Assembly: GCA_024291935.2 (NCBI GenBank)
Contig: CM044311.1
Location: forward strand, 30,694,001 to 30,758,000
Direction: 5' to 3'
Origin: Okapia johnstoni
Lineage: Eukaryota; Chordata; Mammalia; Artiodactyla; Giraffidae
Length of the DNA: 64,000 nt
Below, in pieces: positions 45,970 to 57,530 of the stretch. How positions within the stretch are numbered: position 1 is the first letter of the stretch; each line of letters starts with the position of its first letter. A program made the translations under genes and the position numbers. The notes below the pieces were generated by a model. That model was not told the DNA's origin, made no database searches, and saw nothing but the letters and a program-made list of their open reading frames with translations.

Positions 45970-46168
45970 ATTGCTGGGAAGGATTGGGGGCAGGAGGAGA
46001 AGGGGGCGACAGAGGATGAGATTGTTGGATGGCATCACTGACTCGATGGACATGAGTTTGGGTGAACTCCGGGAGTTGGTGATGGACAGGGAGGCCTGGC
46101 GTGCTGTGATTCATGGGGTTGCAAAGAGTCGGATATGACTGAGCGACTGAGCAACTGAACTGAACTGA
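45970..46168 (+). mobile_element. BovB 3' end fragment
   Basis: 'aggaggagaagggggcgaca' near 45992 through 'gactgaactgaactgaa' tail. Little diverged from the BovB 3' consensus. Confidence 0.92.
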
Positions 46169-47477
46169 ATTAGTCTTGTGTTCTTATAAGTTTACAATAG
46201 ATCATTTGAGAAGGATGTTAATGTTTATTTTACTAAATTAGCAAAATTTGATGGGGAGGCGAGCATGTCATTTTCTCCTTGCAGAATTCAACAATTTGGC
46301 CCTTTTATATTTTTATTTTTTACCTAATAAATTGGCTTAGTGTGTATTTTATCAGAATATATTTAAATACATTGTTGTATTTCAAGGATATATACACATA
46401 CATATTTTACATTTTATTTTAATACATGTGTATGTATTCATCTTACCTTAATCTTTTATTATTTTAATTTCTGTTGATACAAATTGTTCATTAAGTCATA
46501 ATGAGAAACCCAAACAATAATAGTTAAGCAAACTTGTTTGCCTCAGGGAAACAGAAAAATATGTTCTTTATTTCCTGCATGTACTTGATTAAGCAAATTC
46601 AGGAGCTAGTAGGAAATAAATTTAAATGACTGGATTTATTCACTGGAAAATATAACATCTACTAAGTCAACTATATAAATTGAATAAGAAAAGAAAGGGC
46701 AAAATTTGGAAAATATTGACTTAATTAAAAAGAAAAAAAAGACCTAATGTAATTCCTTGTGATAAAGAATAAAACAGAAATGGGGAAAGAGAGGAAAAAG
46801 GAAAAGTAAAATGAATAAAGCAAAACCTCCAACTGTTCAAACAATTACAGTGTTCTCATACATGAAACCATTGGCCATCTCCTAAAATATTTTATGGTAT
46901 CATGAGGTGATACTTCTACTGGACAGGAATGCTTCCATGTGATTTCTCTGGAGGAAGGTCATCAATCCCATTTTGAAATATTCCCTCTAAGCACCAAAGC
47001 TGAAATTTCACACCCTTCACGTTTGCAAGTTTTAATGAGAGCAATATATGCAGTGATCAACTGCTTCCAGTGTTGGCTGAACTTATGTGGAAAGCTTCAT
47101 TAATGAGCAGTAGATGAATTCAATTTGTCTACCTTGTGTTGAATATTCAGTCTTACGTTCATCTTAACTGGGTATGTATGACACAGTGCTAAAAATCATC
47201 TGGTTATTAAACATCACATATGAACAAAAAAGAGACTTGTTAAATTACTATGTTCTTTAAAAAACAGGTTTCATTATGAAGTCTGTTGTTTCCAGTGAAG
47301 ACAAGTGGAGGGTGGTCAGAAAATGGTTGGAAAATTGATATGAACCTTGCTGACCTTTACATTTCTGCTTTTAGAAATGGAGTGAGAGTAAATCAAACAG
47401 CCAGATGTCCAAATGCAAAGGAAGATGAAGAGCAATTTATTTAGCTTCCTTTAGCTTGATAGGCAAGATAATGGACT
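46169..47477. other. unique AT-rich DNA
   Basis: A/G-rich patch at 46680-46810. A repeat-free patch at 47020-47120. No gene recognised. Confidence 0.4.
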
Positions 47478-47735
47478 GCCAAAGATAACTATATCTTAAT
47501 CCCCAAAACCTGTAACTATGTTACCTTATAGGACAGAAGAGATTTTAATATGTTATTAAATTAGGACTTTGAGATGGGGAGATTATCTTGCATGATCTAG
47601 ATGGAACTAATCTAACCACATGAATCTTTTAGCTGAGAAACTTTCCCTACTGTACTTAGAGGGAGATGTGACTATGGAAGGGTGAGTCAGAGATGCAACA
47701 TTGTAAGCTAGCTCTGAAGACAGAGAAAGTGGCCA
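47478..47735 (+). repeat. ancient MER-class interspersed repeat (family B)
   Basis: Second copy of the pattern at 5405-5720: 'cttaatccccaaaacctgta' near 47494, 'tttgagatggggagattatc' near 47568, 'gagggagatgtgacta' near 47660. Confidence 0.55.
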
Positions 47736-47739
47736 TTGC

Positions 47740-48085
47740 CAAGTCTCTCTATTTGCTTATCTTCCAGCTCCTCACTGGAATGCAAGCTTCATTGGGACCA
47801 ATAATTAGTTCTGTTCACAACTGTATCCCTGTTACTTAGCACAGTGCCTGACACATGGCAGAAGTGAAAGTGTTAGTCACTCAGTTGAGTCCAACTCTGC
47901 AATCCCACGAACTGTAGATCCTCTGTTACTGGGATTCTCCAGGCAAGAGTACTGTAGTGGGTAGCTGTTCCCCTCTCCAAGGGTTCTTCCGAACCCGGGG
48001 ATCAAACCCAGGTTCCCTGCATTGCAGGGAGATTCTCTACCATCTGAGCAGGTGCTCAACAAATATTTTGATTTAATGAATAAAC
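47740..48085 (+). repeat. L2 LINE 3' end, split by Bov-tA
   Basis: 'aatgcaagcttcattgggac' near 47780, 'cacagtgcctgacacatgg' near 47840, then, after the inserted SINE (47861-48050), 'aggtgctcaacaaatatttt' near 48050 and the 'aatgaataaa' terminal repeats. Joined, it is the normal L2 3' UTR end. Confidence 0.85.
47861..48050 (-). mobile_element. Bov-tA SINE nested in L2, minus strand
   Basis: 'agtgaaagtgttagtcactc' start, antisense Bov-A body, tRNA head with 'gatcaaacccaggttccctg' near 48001, ending near 'ctaccatctgagc'. Confidence 0.93.
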
Positions 48086-48192
48086 TAATGAATAAATGAA
48101 ATCAATGCCATGGAACACTTTTTCAAATTTTGATAACCCATAAATATTTATCTTATGATATCCTAGTTATGTTAAATATTTAGAAATGATGT

Positions 48193-48471
48193 ATTGTTGT
48201 TGTTGTTGTTCAGTTGCCAAGCTGTTTCTGACTCCTTAAGACACCATTGACTGCAGCATGGCGGGCTTCCTTATCCCTCACCATCTCCTTATCCCTCACC
48301 ATCTCCTGGATTTTACTCAAATTCCTGTCCATTGCACTGGTGATGCCATCCAACCATCTCATACTCTGTCACTTTCTTTTCCTTCTGCCTTCAATCTTTC
48401 CCAGCATCAGGGTATTTTCCAATGAGTTGACTGTTCACAACAGGTGGCCAAAGTACTAAAGCTTCAGCTTC
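48193..48471 (-). mobile_element. BovB 3' end, minus strand
   Basis: Starts with a GTT repeat, runs through 'ggtgatgccatccaaccatc' near 48339 to 'aagcttcagcttc'. TSD 'aatgatgt' at 48185-48192 and 48472-48479. An 18-bp unit 'cttatccctcaccatctc' is tandemly duplicated at 48270-48305. Confidence 0.92.
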
Positions 48472-48479
48472 AATGATGT

Positions 48480-48668
48480 CTGAAAGTGAAATTTGCTCAG
48501 TCGTGTCCGACTCCCCATGGACTATACAGTCCATGGAATTCTCCAGGCCAGAATACTGGAGTGGGTAGCCTTTCACTTCTCCAGGGGATCTTCTTGACCC
48601 AGGAATTGAACTTGGGTCTCCTGCACTGTAGGAGGATTCTTTACCAGGTGAGCTACCAGGGAAGCCCT
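48480..48668 (-). mobile_element. Bov-tA SINE, full length, minus strand
   Basis: 'tgaaagtgaaatttgctcag' start, body shortened around 48516, tRNA head to 'gctaccagggaagccct'. Abuts the BovB TSD. Confidence 0.93.
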
Positions 48669-48852
48669 GTGAATGATACATATTCATGGTATATTAGCAA
48701 TAAGATAAAAGCCCTTTATTTTCAGCCTATCTAAGCCTTTGCTGAGCCAGTCAAGAAGAATTCCCTCTTGGCTGCCATCTGCAAACATCTGCAGGTCATG
48801 TATTTAGGAGTCCAGCTGAGAGAGAAAAACAAATGCAGTAAAAAGAATATAT

Positions 48853-49061
48853 GGGATTCTCTGGTTGCTCAGTGGTAGAAAATCTACCTGCCAGTGGAGG
48901 AGACACGGGTTCAGTCCCTGGGTTGGGAAGATCCCCTTGAGAAGGAAATGGCTAACCACTCCAGTATTCTTGCCTGGAGAATTCCATGGACAGAGGAGCC
49001 TGGAGGGCTACAGTCCCTGGGGCCCCAAAAGAGTCAGACATGACTTAGCGACTAAACAGAA
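48853..49061 (+). mobile_element. Bov-tA SINE, full length
   Basis: Head 'gggattctctggttgctcag', B box 'ggttcagtccc' near 48908, body ending 'tgacttagcgactaaac'. Confidence 0.94.
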
Positions 49062-49072
49062 ACAGCAACCAA

Positions 49073-50264
49073 GAACTTCCAGATGTTCAAGCTGGATTTA
49101 GAAAAGGCAGAGGAACCAGAGGTCAAATGGCCGACATCCATTGGATCATCAAAAAAGCAAGAGAGTTCGAGAAAATCATCTACTCTCTTTACTGTCTATG
49201 CCAAAGCCTTTTACTATGTAGATCACAACAAACTTTGGAAAATTCTTCAAGAGATGGGAAGACCAGCCCACCTGACCTGCCTCCTGAGAAATCTGTATGC
49301 AGGTCAAGAAGCAACAGTTAGAACCAGACATGGAACAACAGACTGGTTGCAAATTTGGAAAGGAGTACATCAAGGCTGTATATTGTCACCATGCTTATTT
49401 AACTGATATGCAGAATACATCATGTGAAATGTCTGGCTGGATGAAGCACAAGCTGGAATCAAGATTTCCAGGAGAAAGATCAATAACCTCTGATACACAG
49501 ATGACACCACGTTATGGCAGAAAGTGAAGAAGAACTAAAGAGCCTCTTGATGAAAGTGAAAGAAGAGAGTGAAAAAGTTGGCTTACTACTCAAAATTGAA
49601 AAAAAAATAATCATGGCATCCAGTCCCATCACTTCATGGCAAATAGATGGAGAAACAATGGAAACAGTGACAAGCTATTTTTGGGGTCTCCAAAATCACT
49701 GAAGATGGTGAATGCAACCATGAAATTAAAAGACGCTTTCTCCTTGGAAGAAAATTTATGACCAACCTAGACAGCATATTAAAAAGCAGTGACATTACTT
49801 TGCAGACAAAGGTCTGTCTAGTCAAAGCTATGGTTTTTCTATTAGTCACATATGGATCTGAGAGTTGGACCATAAACAATGCTGAATGCTGAAGAATTGA
49901 TGCTTATGAACTGTGGTGTTGGAGAAGACTCTTTAGAGTCCCTTGGACTGCAAGGAGATCCACCCAGTCCATCCTAAAGGAAATCATTGGAAGGACTGAT
50001 GCTGAAGCTGAAACTCCAATACTTTGCCCACCTGACGTGAGGAACTGACCCTTTGAAAAAAACCTTGATGCTTGGAAAGATTGTGAGCAGGAGGAGAAGG
50101 GGATGACGAAGGATGAGATGGTTGGATGACATCACTGACTCGATGGACATGAGTTTGAGCAAGCTCCGGGAGTGGGTGATTTACAGGGAAGCCTGGCGTG
50201 CTGCAGTCCGTGGGGTTGCAAAGAGTTGGACACGACTGAGCAACTGAAGTAAACAACAACAACA
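49073..50264 (+). mobile_element. BovB LINE, about 1.2 kb, plus strand
   Basis: Begins at the same RT position as the 38157 copy ('gaacttccagatgttcaag'), runs to 'gactgagcaactgaag' and an (AAC)n tail. The catalytic region near 49490 reads stop-Y-T-D-D, so both an in-frame stop and an A-to-T change hit the YADD box. Several other shifts. Dead copy. Confidence 0.94.
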
Positions 50265-50479
50265 AGTGAAGATATATACTGTGCATCTGGAGAGTTGGTA
50301 TTTTGCCCTGATGCTGAGTTAAGTCCTTAAAATCGGATGTGCCTCATATGATCCTGTCACTAATGTCTATTCCCTCGTGGATAATACATTCTTCTGAAGA
50401 AGAAACTGAATAAGAAGAAAATGTTTTCCAAATAAAGGTTAGGGTAAGACATGGGCAGAAATTAACAGCATGCTAAGAT

Positions 50480-50760
50480 AGTGAACAGCAGGGAGGCCTT
50501 GTCAGGGTAGACAGTGATGAGAAGAAAGAATTTGAACTGAAACTTGCAGGATTGATCTCAAAAGGATAGGGAACCACTTGCCTAAAGTTCCTGAGTTGAA
50601 AATGCAGTTTGCTGATTTAAGAACTGAAAACAACACCCAGTGGCTGGAGAGGAGTGGACACAGAGCTAGAGTTATCAAATGGGAGGGCAGAAAGGACACT
50701 GTGGCCTGACTGTGTGCGCTTTTGAGGACCAAAGTCAAGAGTTTGGATTGCACATGACTT
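50480..50760 (-). repeat. L2 LINE fossil, minus strand, internal part
   Basis: 'aatttgaactgaaacttgca' near 50529, 'ggctggagaggagtgga' near 50643 and 'aagtcaagagtttggatt' near 50732 follow the antisense L2 order. The minus-strand 91-residue frame here is not intact L2 ORF2 as far as I can tell. Confidence 0.55.
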
Positions 50761-50797
50761 CTTTGGTCAGGCCCCAAAATGTTTCTTAAGACGGCAG

Positions 50798-51020
50798 TTC
50801 ATTTCACCAAGTACTTCATAAAAATATACTTTATGTTCAAGTGCTTGGTCCTCATTGATAAGCTTTAAGTAGTCCCTCCTCTCAAAGAACCCAGACTCTA
50901 GGGAGACAAATTTATAAACAGATAGTTAACATACAGCGTGATACATATAAATGGCATAGTAATCAATAGTAATGTTTCCCAGAAGGGTAATATTCAGTGG
51001 TTGATGAAGTGAAGTGTAGC
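50798..51020 (-). repeat. L2 LINE 3' fragment, minus strand
   Basis: 'gactctagggagacaaattt' near 50893 and 'acatacagcgtgatac' near 50929 parallel the L2 copy at 32473-33000. Confidence 0.55.
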
Positions 51021-52990
51021 CTCTTCGGGGAGAATATTTTATAATCTCTTGCAGGATTCCATCCTGGGCTTTCATGTCCTTGTGGTAGCATTCACTCCTT
51101 AACACTTCCTTTCATGCAATTGTTTTCCTTCTTATTTTGCTATGCATTAGAGTTTTAATCTAAGGTAGCTTGGATCATAAGGGCTTTGCCTTTCTCTGTT
51201 GCAAAGATAGAGAACCTGTTGATCACTAGTTGGGGAGTCAGAGACATCAAAAGAGGTTAAGTGAAATGAGTCATTGGTCACTAAGTGGTAGGGTCCAGGT
51301 TAAAGTCCACAGAACAGACACAAGGTTTTCAGAGAAAAAAAGAATAAATAAAGGCTAATTTAGCTGTTTTCATGATGGGTTAAAAGTCAGTAATTCCTTA
51401 GTCAAAATGGTTGACCTCTTGTCCCGAAACTAATTCATCTCTTCACAGCAGGCAGTCAGTGATATAGGCTGTTCTTATTCTCATAGTCTCAGTCACTCTT
51501 TGCATCATATATAAATAATGTACTTGAAGAGATTTATAAACTGACATGGAAATATCCCATTACATAGTTTTGAATGTATTAAAGAGTAAGTAGAAAAAGA
51601 GCATGAGTTCATTTATATAAAAAATACTTAATTTCTATACTTTTACATGTGTATGTATGTGAAAGAAATGGTAGGAAAAATAACCCACACACCTATTTAC
51701 TCTTAAGAAGATGATTGCATTTTAGAAGATAATTGTGGATCATTTTCACTTTAATAATATTATTTCAGCTATTTACACAGAGATGGAAGTAATGAAATAC
51801 ATACTAATAATTAATTTGTATGAGAGTGTGTAACTTATGTAATCTATTATATATAATTAGTTACTGTAGGCTAAGGGCAAAAAATATGGAAAATATTTCA
51901 AAGATTCCAGATACCATTATTTTTGATAGCTGTCCATGATATTATATCAATTTCAGATCCACAAAGTCCCACACAGTAAATATAACTTAGAAAAGAAAAA
52001 TTCAATTGGTTATTACTACCTCATTGATCCTAAAAAGTTTTTCACATTGGTGTTAATATTGTGCTATGGGCTGTTTGGGTTACAATTGGTCTAGTGAAAA
52101 GGATGGCCCAGTTACATGCAGACTAGAGGTTAAGATAAGGTTTTATCAGAAGAACTATAGTTCAGCTTCTTTATTAATCACTACCAGACTGAGGATTAAA
52201 CAAAAATAACTGTTCTTAAAATCAAAAAATCCCTGAAAGCCACTTAATTTTCTTAAAGGGAGTAAGATGTGTTTGATATGTAGGGGAAGAAAAATCTTTT
52301 CTGTAGCCATCTTGTCTGGGGCTTTGTGACAAAAGGCAGATAAGAGAAAAACATACAGATTTATTTAATATAACTTTTACATGATATGGGGGCCCTCATA
52401 CAGAAATAAAGAGCCAAAGAATTGGCAAACCTAAGTGCTTATACAATATATTAGGTTGAACAAAAAGAGACAAACATACAGGGATATTAAAGCAATGTGA
52501 AAGTTACTGTAACAAGGTCTTTTCTTATAGAATTTTCTCTGCCTCCATTCCCTTTCTCTGGTGGTAAAATTGTTTCATTCCTCTTGGCATAAGGAATGCC
52601 TCCTTCACATCAATTTTATTTCCTGCTTTCAGGAAGAAAAGAGGAGGTCAGAATGCCCTTGTTGTACCTACTATTTTTCAAGAACCTTTAGGTCAAAATT
52701 ATCCTTACGCTAAAGTGGTATATTTTGGAGTTCCATATGCTGCCACCCTTCATATCCCAGTGACTGGAGAGCACATATGATTTAAGCTCATTGTCTTTAA
52801 ATAGCAAACTAACTGGTGAATGGGGACCATCCCAGATACTTTAGGCCAAGCACTCCATTTCCCCACCAAGGTCTCGGTCAGATTTAAGGCAATCTATTAA
52901 TTGCATATTTGCAACTTTTTCTTTTCTGTAAAGAATATGCATAATTTAAATAAAATTATTACACCTGCTGCCTTTGTCATTGCTCCTATT
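51021..52990. other. unique DNA, possible unclassified old repeat
   Basis: About 2 kb with no ruminant SINE. 52260-52800 has the look of an old LTR or L1 fragment ('gagaaaaacatacagattta' near 52344) but I cannot assign it. Confidence 0.35.
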
Positions 52991-52994
52991 CCAG

Positions 52995-53460
52995 TTATAA
53001 TTTCTCAAGCACCTACTAGCTGTTGGTCATTATAAGAGTTGTGTTGTTGTTGTTGTTGAGTCACTAAGTTGTATTGACTCTCTGTAATCCAGTGAACTAT
53101 AATCTACCAGGCTCCTATGTCCATTGGATTTCCCAGGCAAGAATACTGGAGGGGGTTGTCATTTCTTTCTCCAGGGGATCCAGGGATCAAACCCACATCT
53201 CCTAAAACTGGCAGGTAGACTTTTACCATTGCGCCACCTAGGAAGCCCCCATAAAAGCTGTATTACTTTCTTAATTTTTATGACAACTTTGAAGGTTAAG
53301 ATAGCATTATCTTTATTATGCAAAATGTGAAAATACCAAGCTATAGAGATTTTAAATAACTTGCTCAAGTTTATACCTCTCATAAGACAGAACAGCCTAG
53401 AGCTGAAGCCAAGTCTTTCTGGACTCTGTACCCTTTCTATAACATCACATTTTCTTGTCT
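52995..53460 (-). repeat. MIR SINE fossil split by Bov-tA, minus strand
   Basis: Left piece about 52995-53040 ('tctcaagcacctactagctg'), right piece about 53250-53460 ('taaataacttgctcaagttt' near 53353). The SINE at 53041-53249 lies between, and the two halves join in normal MIR order. Confidence 0.7.
53041..53249 (-). mobile_element. Bov-tA SINE nested in MIR, minus strand
   Basis: (GTT)n tail at 53042-53058, antisense body, tRNA head with 'ggatcaaacccacatctcc' near 53183 and end 'gcgccacctaggaagcccc'. Short imperfect TSD ('ataagag/ataaaag'). Confidence 0.93.
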
Positions 53461-53520
53461 TCTTTTGTGAGGTAGCACCTCATCGATTCATTGTTTAAGG
53501 AGATTTATAGAACAATGAGG

Positions 53521-53727
53521 TGCTTCCCTGGTGTCTCAGATAGTAAAGAATCTGCCTGCAATGTGGGAGAACTGGGTTCGATCCCTAGGTTGGAAAGATC
53601 CCCTGAAGAAGGGAATGGCTGTCCACTCCAGTATTCTGGCCTGGAGAATCCCATGGAAAGAGAAGCCTGGCAGGCTACAATCCATGGGGTCACAAAGAGT
53701 AGGACATGACTGAGTGACTAGCACTTT
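53521..53727 (+). mobile_element. Bov-tA SINE, full length
   Basis: Head 'tgcttccctggtgtctcag', B box 'ggttcgatccc' near 53574, body ending 'catgactgagtgacta'. Confidence 0.95.
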
Positions 53728-54129
53728 CAATTTTTCATAGGACTAGGGAAGGACAAAATCCTTCCCCATTCCAGCCAAATGTGCTTAACATGGAATTTGA
53801 GCATAAAATGACAATTACATTATATTTTTTCTTATTTTTAAGTTATTTGTATTGTTCTTTGCAACCAGAGTTCTAAACTTTGACTAGATCAAGGAAACTC
53901 ATACTTTTTATAGCTGAACGTATCATACCAATTTTTCCATTATTAAATTCTACATGAAAGTAGATTGGTTTGCCTTATTTTACCTGCATGTGTTTTCAGA
54001 ACAGAGTATTTACTTCTCCATGTTTTGGCACGCTCATCTTGAACTGAGTTCATGTACATCTATTGCATCTGTTACCTAAAAATTTCTTTTTGGATTCTAT
54101 GTATGACTGTACCCATAACTGGACTGATG
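53728..54129. other. unique AT-rich DNA
   Basis: Nothing recognised. Confidence 0.4.
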
Positions 54130-54292
54130 AGTTTAGGGCAGAAGTACTCAAACTTTAGAGTATAAGAATGATCAAAACACTTGTTAAAAATTCAGATTCA
54201 TGGAACCACTTCCAGAGATTCTGATTTAGTGAGTATGGGACAGAAACTAGAAAGCTCTGTTTTTTAAAAGCATCATGGGTAATTGGGTAACA
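54130..54292 (+). repeat. MER5-like (hAT-Charlie) fossil
   Basis: 'agtactcaaactttagagta' near 54144, 'aacacttgttaaaaattcag' near 54176 and 'gagattctgatttagtgagt' near 54215 follow MER5 order. Confidence 0.65.
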
Positions 54293-55436
54293 TGACTTTA
54301 AGGGGAAAATGATTGGGTTAAAAGCTGAACTTTCTGGTTCTGAATGTACTAAAACTACAATTCAGGTACATAGCATGGAGTGATACTTGCAGGCTGTGAA
54401 ATGAAAAAAAAAAAAAAGAGAAAGTAAAGAAAACTAAACCATGTAAGAACAAGTAGACAAAAAAAGTAATTATGAAATCATGAATGGGGATAAGGTACAA
54501 GGAAAAGAAATATTTTCACTTGGATTTTCATTGAAAGTTTATGCTATATTTCTATTTTTATGGAAAATAATGAAATATAGTAACACTTTTCTATTCTCTG
54601 AATCTTGGTTTTGAAGTCACTGGCATTATTTCCATGATAAAAAAATTTATATTCTGAAATCTACATGAAAATGTAATGTTGTATAACTGCGAACAGTCAA
54701 TTTCCTTAAATATTGTTTGCCTTAAGATTGTACCTTGATCTTCAGTAACAAATTATGGATGACCTAATGAGTTATACTAATTTAAAACTTGTACATGTCG
54801 ATTACCCACAAATTCCTAGGACTTAAACAAATTGTACATATAAGCTGTTTGGAGCTAATAGGCGTGTTGTTATGATTCCAACTTAGTCTAGATTTTGATT
54901 AAGTAGTAAATTTAATTTCTGCTTGCCCAGATGGGTATGTACATACTCCAAAGTCAAATAAAGAGTCAAAAGAAGTGTCAGATCAGAGAGAAGCTGGCCA
55001 ACTGTGAAATTACTAGTTGCTGGGCTTTTTCTCTGAGTCTGACCATGTTTCAAACCACTATAGACAACATTTTCTGCAGTATAGAGCACTATTACCTTGT
55101 GGTACTTTATTCTAAATTGCTCCGTCTGATCACCATGTCCATATTCTAGAGTAACAGAAAAATGCTGAATGATTTGAGTAAAAACAGACTGGTGATGCTT
55201 TAGGACAGATGGCACAGTAACAGTAACTGAGGTTTTTAATGTGTGCCTGTCCTGTCTTCCTTCTTTTTAAAACTTGCAGAAACAACCAGGGTGAGGCTTT
55301 TTCTGAAAAATAATTCTCCCTTCCTGTCCTTCTAATTTCATTACTGTTTTAAAAATTATTATTCATAGGCAATTTGATTTTCCTTGGCAGCATGAGTAAT
55401 GGAATCATTATGTAAGAAAGCCCTCAAGTTATTACT
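54293..55436. other. unique DNA
   Basis: A-run at about 54403-54416. A 110-residue minus-strand frame (54883-55215) and its antisense partner have no domain I can recognise and no splice or promoter context. Confidence 0.4.
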
Positions 55437-55640
55437 TGATTTTCTTCCTTCCTTCCTCTTTTTCTTTCTTTCTTCTCTTTTTCTTTCCTTCCCTCCTTCA
55501 TTTTCCCTTCCATTCTTCCACCTCATTCCCTCCCTCTCTAATTTCCTTCCCTCTCTGTCTCTGCCCACTCCATCCCACTCCCTTGCTTCCCTCCACTCCC
55601 TTGCCCTCTCTTTTGGTTTATCCTTCTCTTTTTTTCTTGC
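55437..55640 (+). repeat. polypyrimidine (C/T) tract, about 200 bp
   Basis: Almost pure C/T with CTTT, CCTT and CCCTC sub-repeats and few interruptions. Frames through it (Leu/Phe/Ser/Pro-rich on plus, Glu/Arg/Lys-rich on minus) are compositional artefacts. Such tracts can adopt H-DNA. Confidence 0.93.
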
Positions 55641-56649
55641 ATTCATCAAATATTTATTTTAGTGCTTACCAAGTGACTCTTTGGGTGATTGTAGCAGCCT
55701 CATGAAATTGTATTACTCACCTTCTGAGAATCCCATGACCAAACAACCAGAAGTCCTCAGGGTAGGAGATTCTAGGCAAGGGTGATTTCCGGCAGACTCT
55801 CTTTCACTGAGAGCTTCCCCAGCAGAGCTGCTTTCACCCACAGGGTTTGTTAGCATGCAGGAAAATAGACTCTTAGCCACTCATAGGAATGTGACAGAAT
55901 GGGTTGGCAGCAGAGATTTCTGAATGCTCAATCATGCCATAAAGTCATTTGAAAGTTGGAGAAAGACCTGTCTCCTTTTCTTGGCATTGCAGTGTAGCCT
56001 TGTGTCCTACTGTAACTAAAAAATCAAAGCAAGTAATGTGTGCTTCCAATTCCATTTGTGCTAAAAGACAAACCATTTTCATGTAAAGGTACCAAGCTGT
56101 GTGAAGGGTTATGCAATTTGTAGAATATTTTCTGCCAGAAACTTACCTCGCCTACTTTTCTTACTGTGTTGATTAAAAGGATTAAGCAATCCTTAGTGCA
56201 AATAGGTCACTGTAATGATTGATCACAGTCTGTTCTTGGGTGTTGAGTACAAACTGTTTTTGACATTTTGAGAGTTTGCAAATAATCTTGGGTTAAGAAT
56301 CTATTTTTCCCCAAAAACACTTATAAAAATAAATCAGGTTCCCCATCTTCTTGGGAGGGAAAACTAGTATAAGATAGATGTGTAGCTAAGAAGGCGATGA
56401 TGGTGCTGCATTAAAATGTCAGTTTCAAAGCGTTTGAATATACTTCCTGTGTAAAAGTTACTGAATCAAACTTGTCTGTCTTTTTCAAGAGAACAAATGC
56501 CAGTTTATTATTTACATATATTTATTTTTGTTTTCCTCTTTTACTGTTCAGATTTTTATTGAGAGAGGCTTCACGGCTTCTCTACAGTATAGTTTGGTGG
56601 TGATTGTGTTGATAGTGGTGGCTGAAACTGACACTGTTCGAATTGATTT
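55641..56649. other. unique DNA
   Basis: Repeat-free as far as I can see. 56140-56300 contains TAAT/GATTA-type motifs. No gene. Confidence 0.4.
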
Positions 56650-56729
56650 ACCTGTATTTTCTCATTCAGTCCTTAACAGCAATGCTGTGAGATAGGAACT
56701 AGAATTGTCCCTATTCTGTAGCTGAGCCA
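56650..56729 (-). repeat. MIR fragment, minus strand, cut by BovB
   Basis: 'attcagtccttaacagcaat' near 56664, then 'gtgagataggaactagaatt', matches antisense MIR. It stops at the BovB TSD. Confidence 0.6.
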
Positions 56730-57530
56730 GGTCAGTTCAGTTCAGTTGCTCAGTAGTGTCTGACTCTTTGTGACCCCATGGACTGTAGCACGCCAGGCTT
56801 CCCTGTCCATCACCAACTCACGGAGCTTGCTCAACCTCACACCCATCGAGTCGGTGATGGTATCCAACCATCTCATCCTCTGTCATCCACTTCTCCTGCC
56901 TTCAATCTTTCCCAGCATCAGGGTCTTTTCCATCGAGTCAGTTCTTCGCATCAGGTGGCCAAACTATTGGAGTTTCAGCTTCAGCATCAGTCATTTCAAT
57001 TAATATTCAGAACCAATTTCTTTTAGGATAGACTGGTTGGATCTCCTTTCAGTCCAAGGGACTCTCAAGAATCTTCTCCAACACCACAATTAAAAAGCAT
57101 CAATTCTTTGGCACTCAGCTTTCTTTATAATCCAACTCTCACATCCATATGTGACTGCTGGAAAAAACATAGCTTTGACTAGACGGATCTTTGTCAGCAA
57201 AGTAATGTCTCTGCTTTTTAATATGCTGTCTACATAATTTTTCTTCCAAGGAGCAAGCGTCTTTTAATTTCATGGCTGTGGTCACCATCAGCAGTGATTT
57301 TGGAGCCCCCCAAAATAAAAGCCTGTCATTGTTTCCATTGTTTCCCCATCTATTTGCCATGAAGTGATGGGACCAGATGCCATCATCTTAGTTTTTTGAA
57401 TGTTGAGTTTTAAGGCAACTTCTTCACTCTCCTCTTTCACTTTCATCAAGAGGCTCTTTAGTTCTTCTTTGCTTTCTGCCATAAGGGTGGTGTCATCTAC
57501 GTATCTGAGGTTATTGATACGGATTTCTCA
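56730..57530 (-). mobile_element. BovB LINE, about 0.8 kb, minus strand
   Basis: 3' end at 56730. Antisense through the RT C-terminal part to just past the YADD region (near 57495, reads as the YVDD/YADD box). Frames broken. TSD 'gtagctgagcca' (56718-56729) versus 'gtagctgggcca' (57531-57542), 11 of 12. Confidence 0.94.

Noticed and set aside
54883..55215. 110-codon minus-strand frame as an exon
   Set aside because: No recognisable domain, splice context or composition bias; the opposite strand is also open.
55359..55705. Overlapping frames of 87-96 codons on both strands
   Set aside because: They come from the polypyrimidine tract; low-complexity Ser/Leu/Phe/Pro or Glu/Arg/Lys only.
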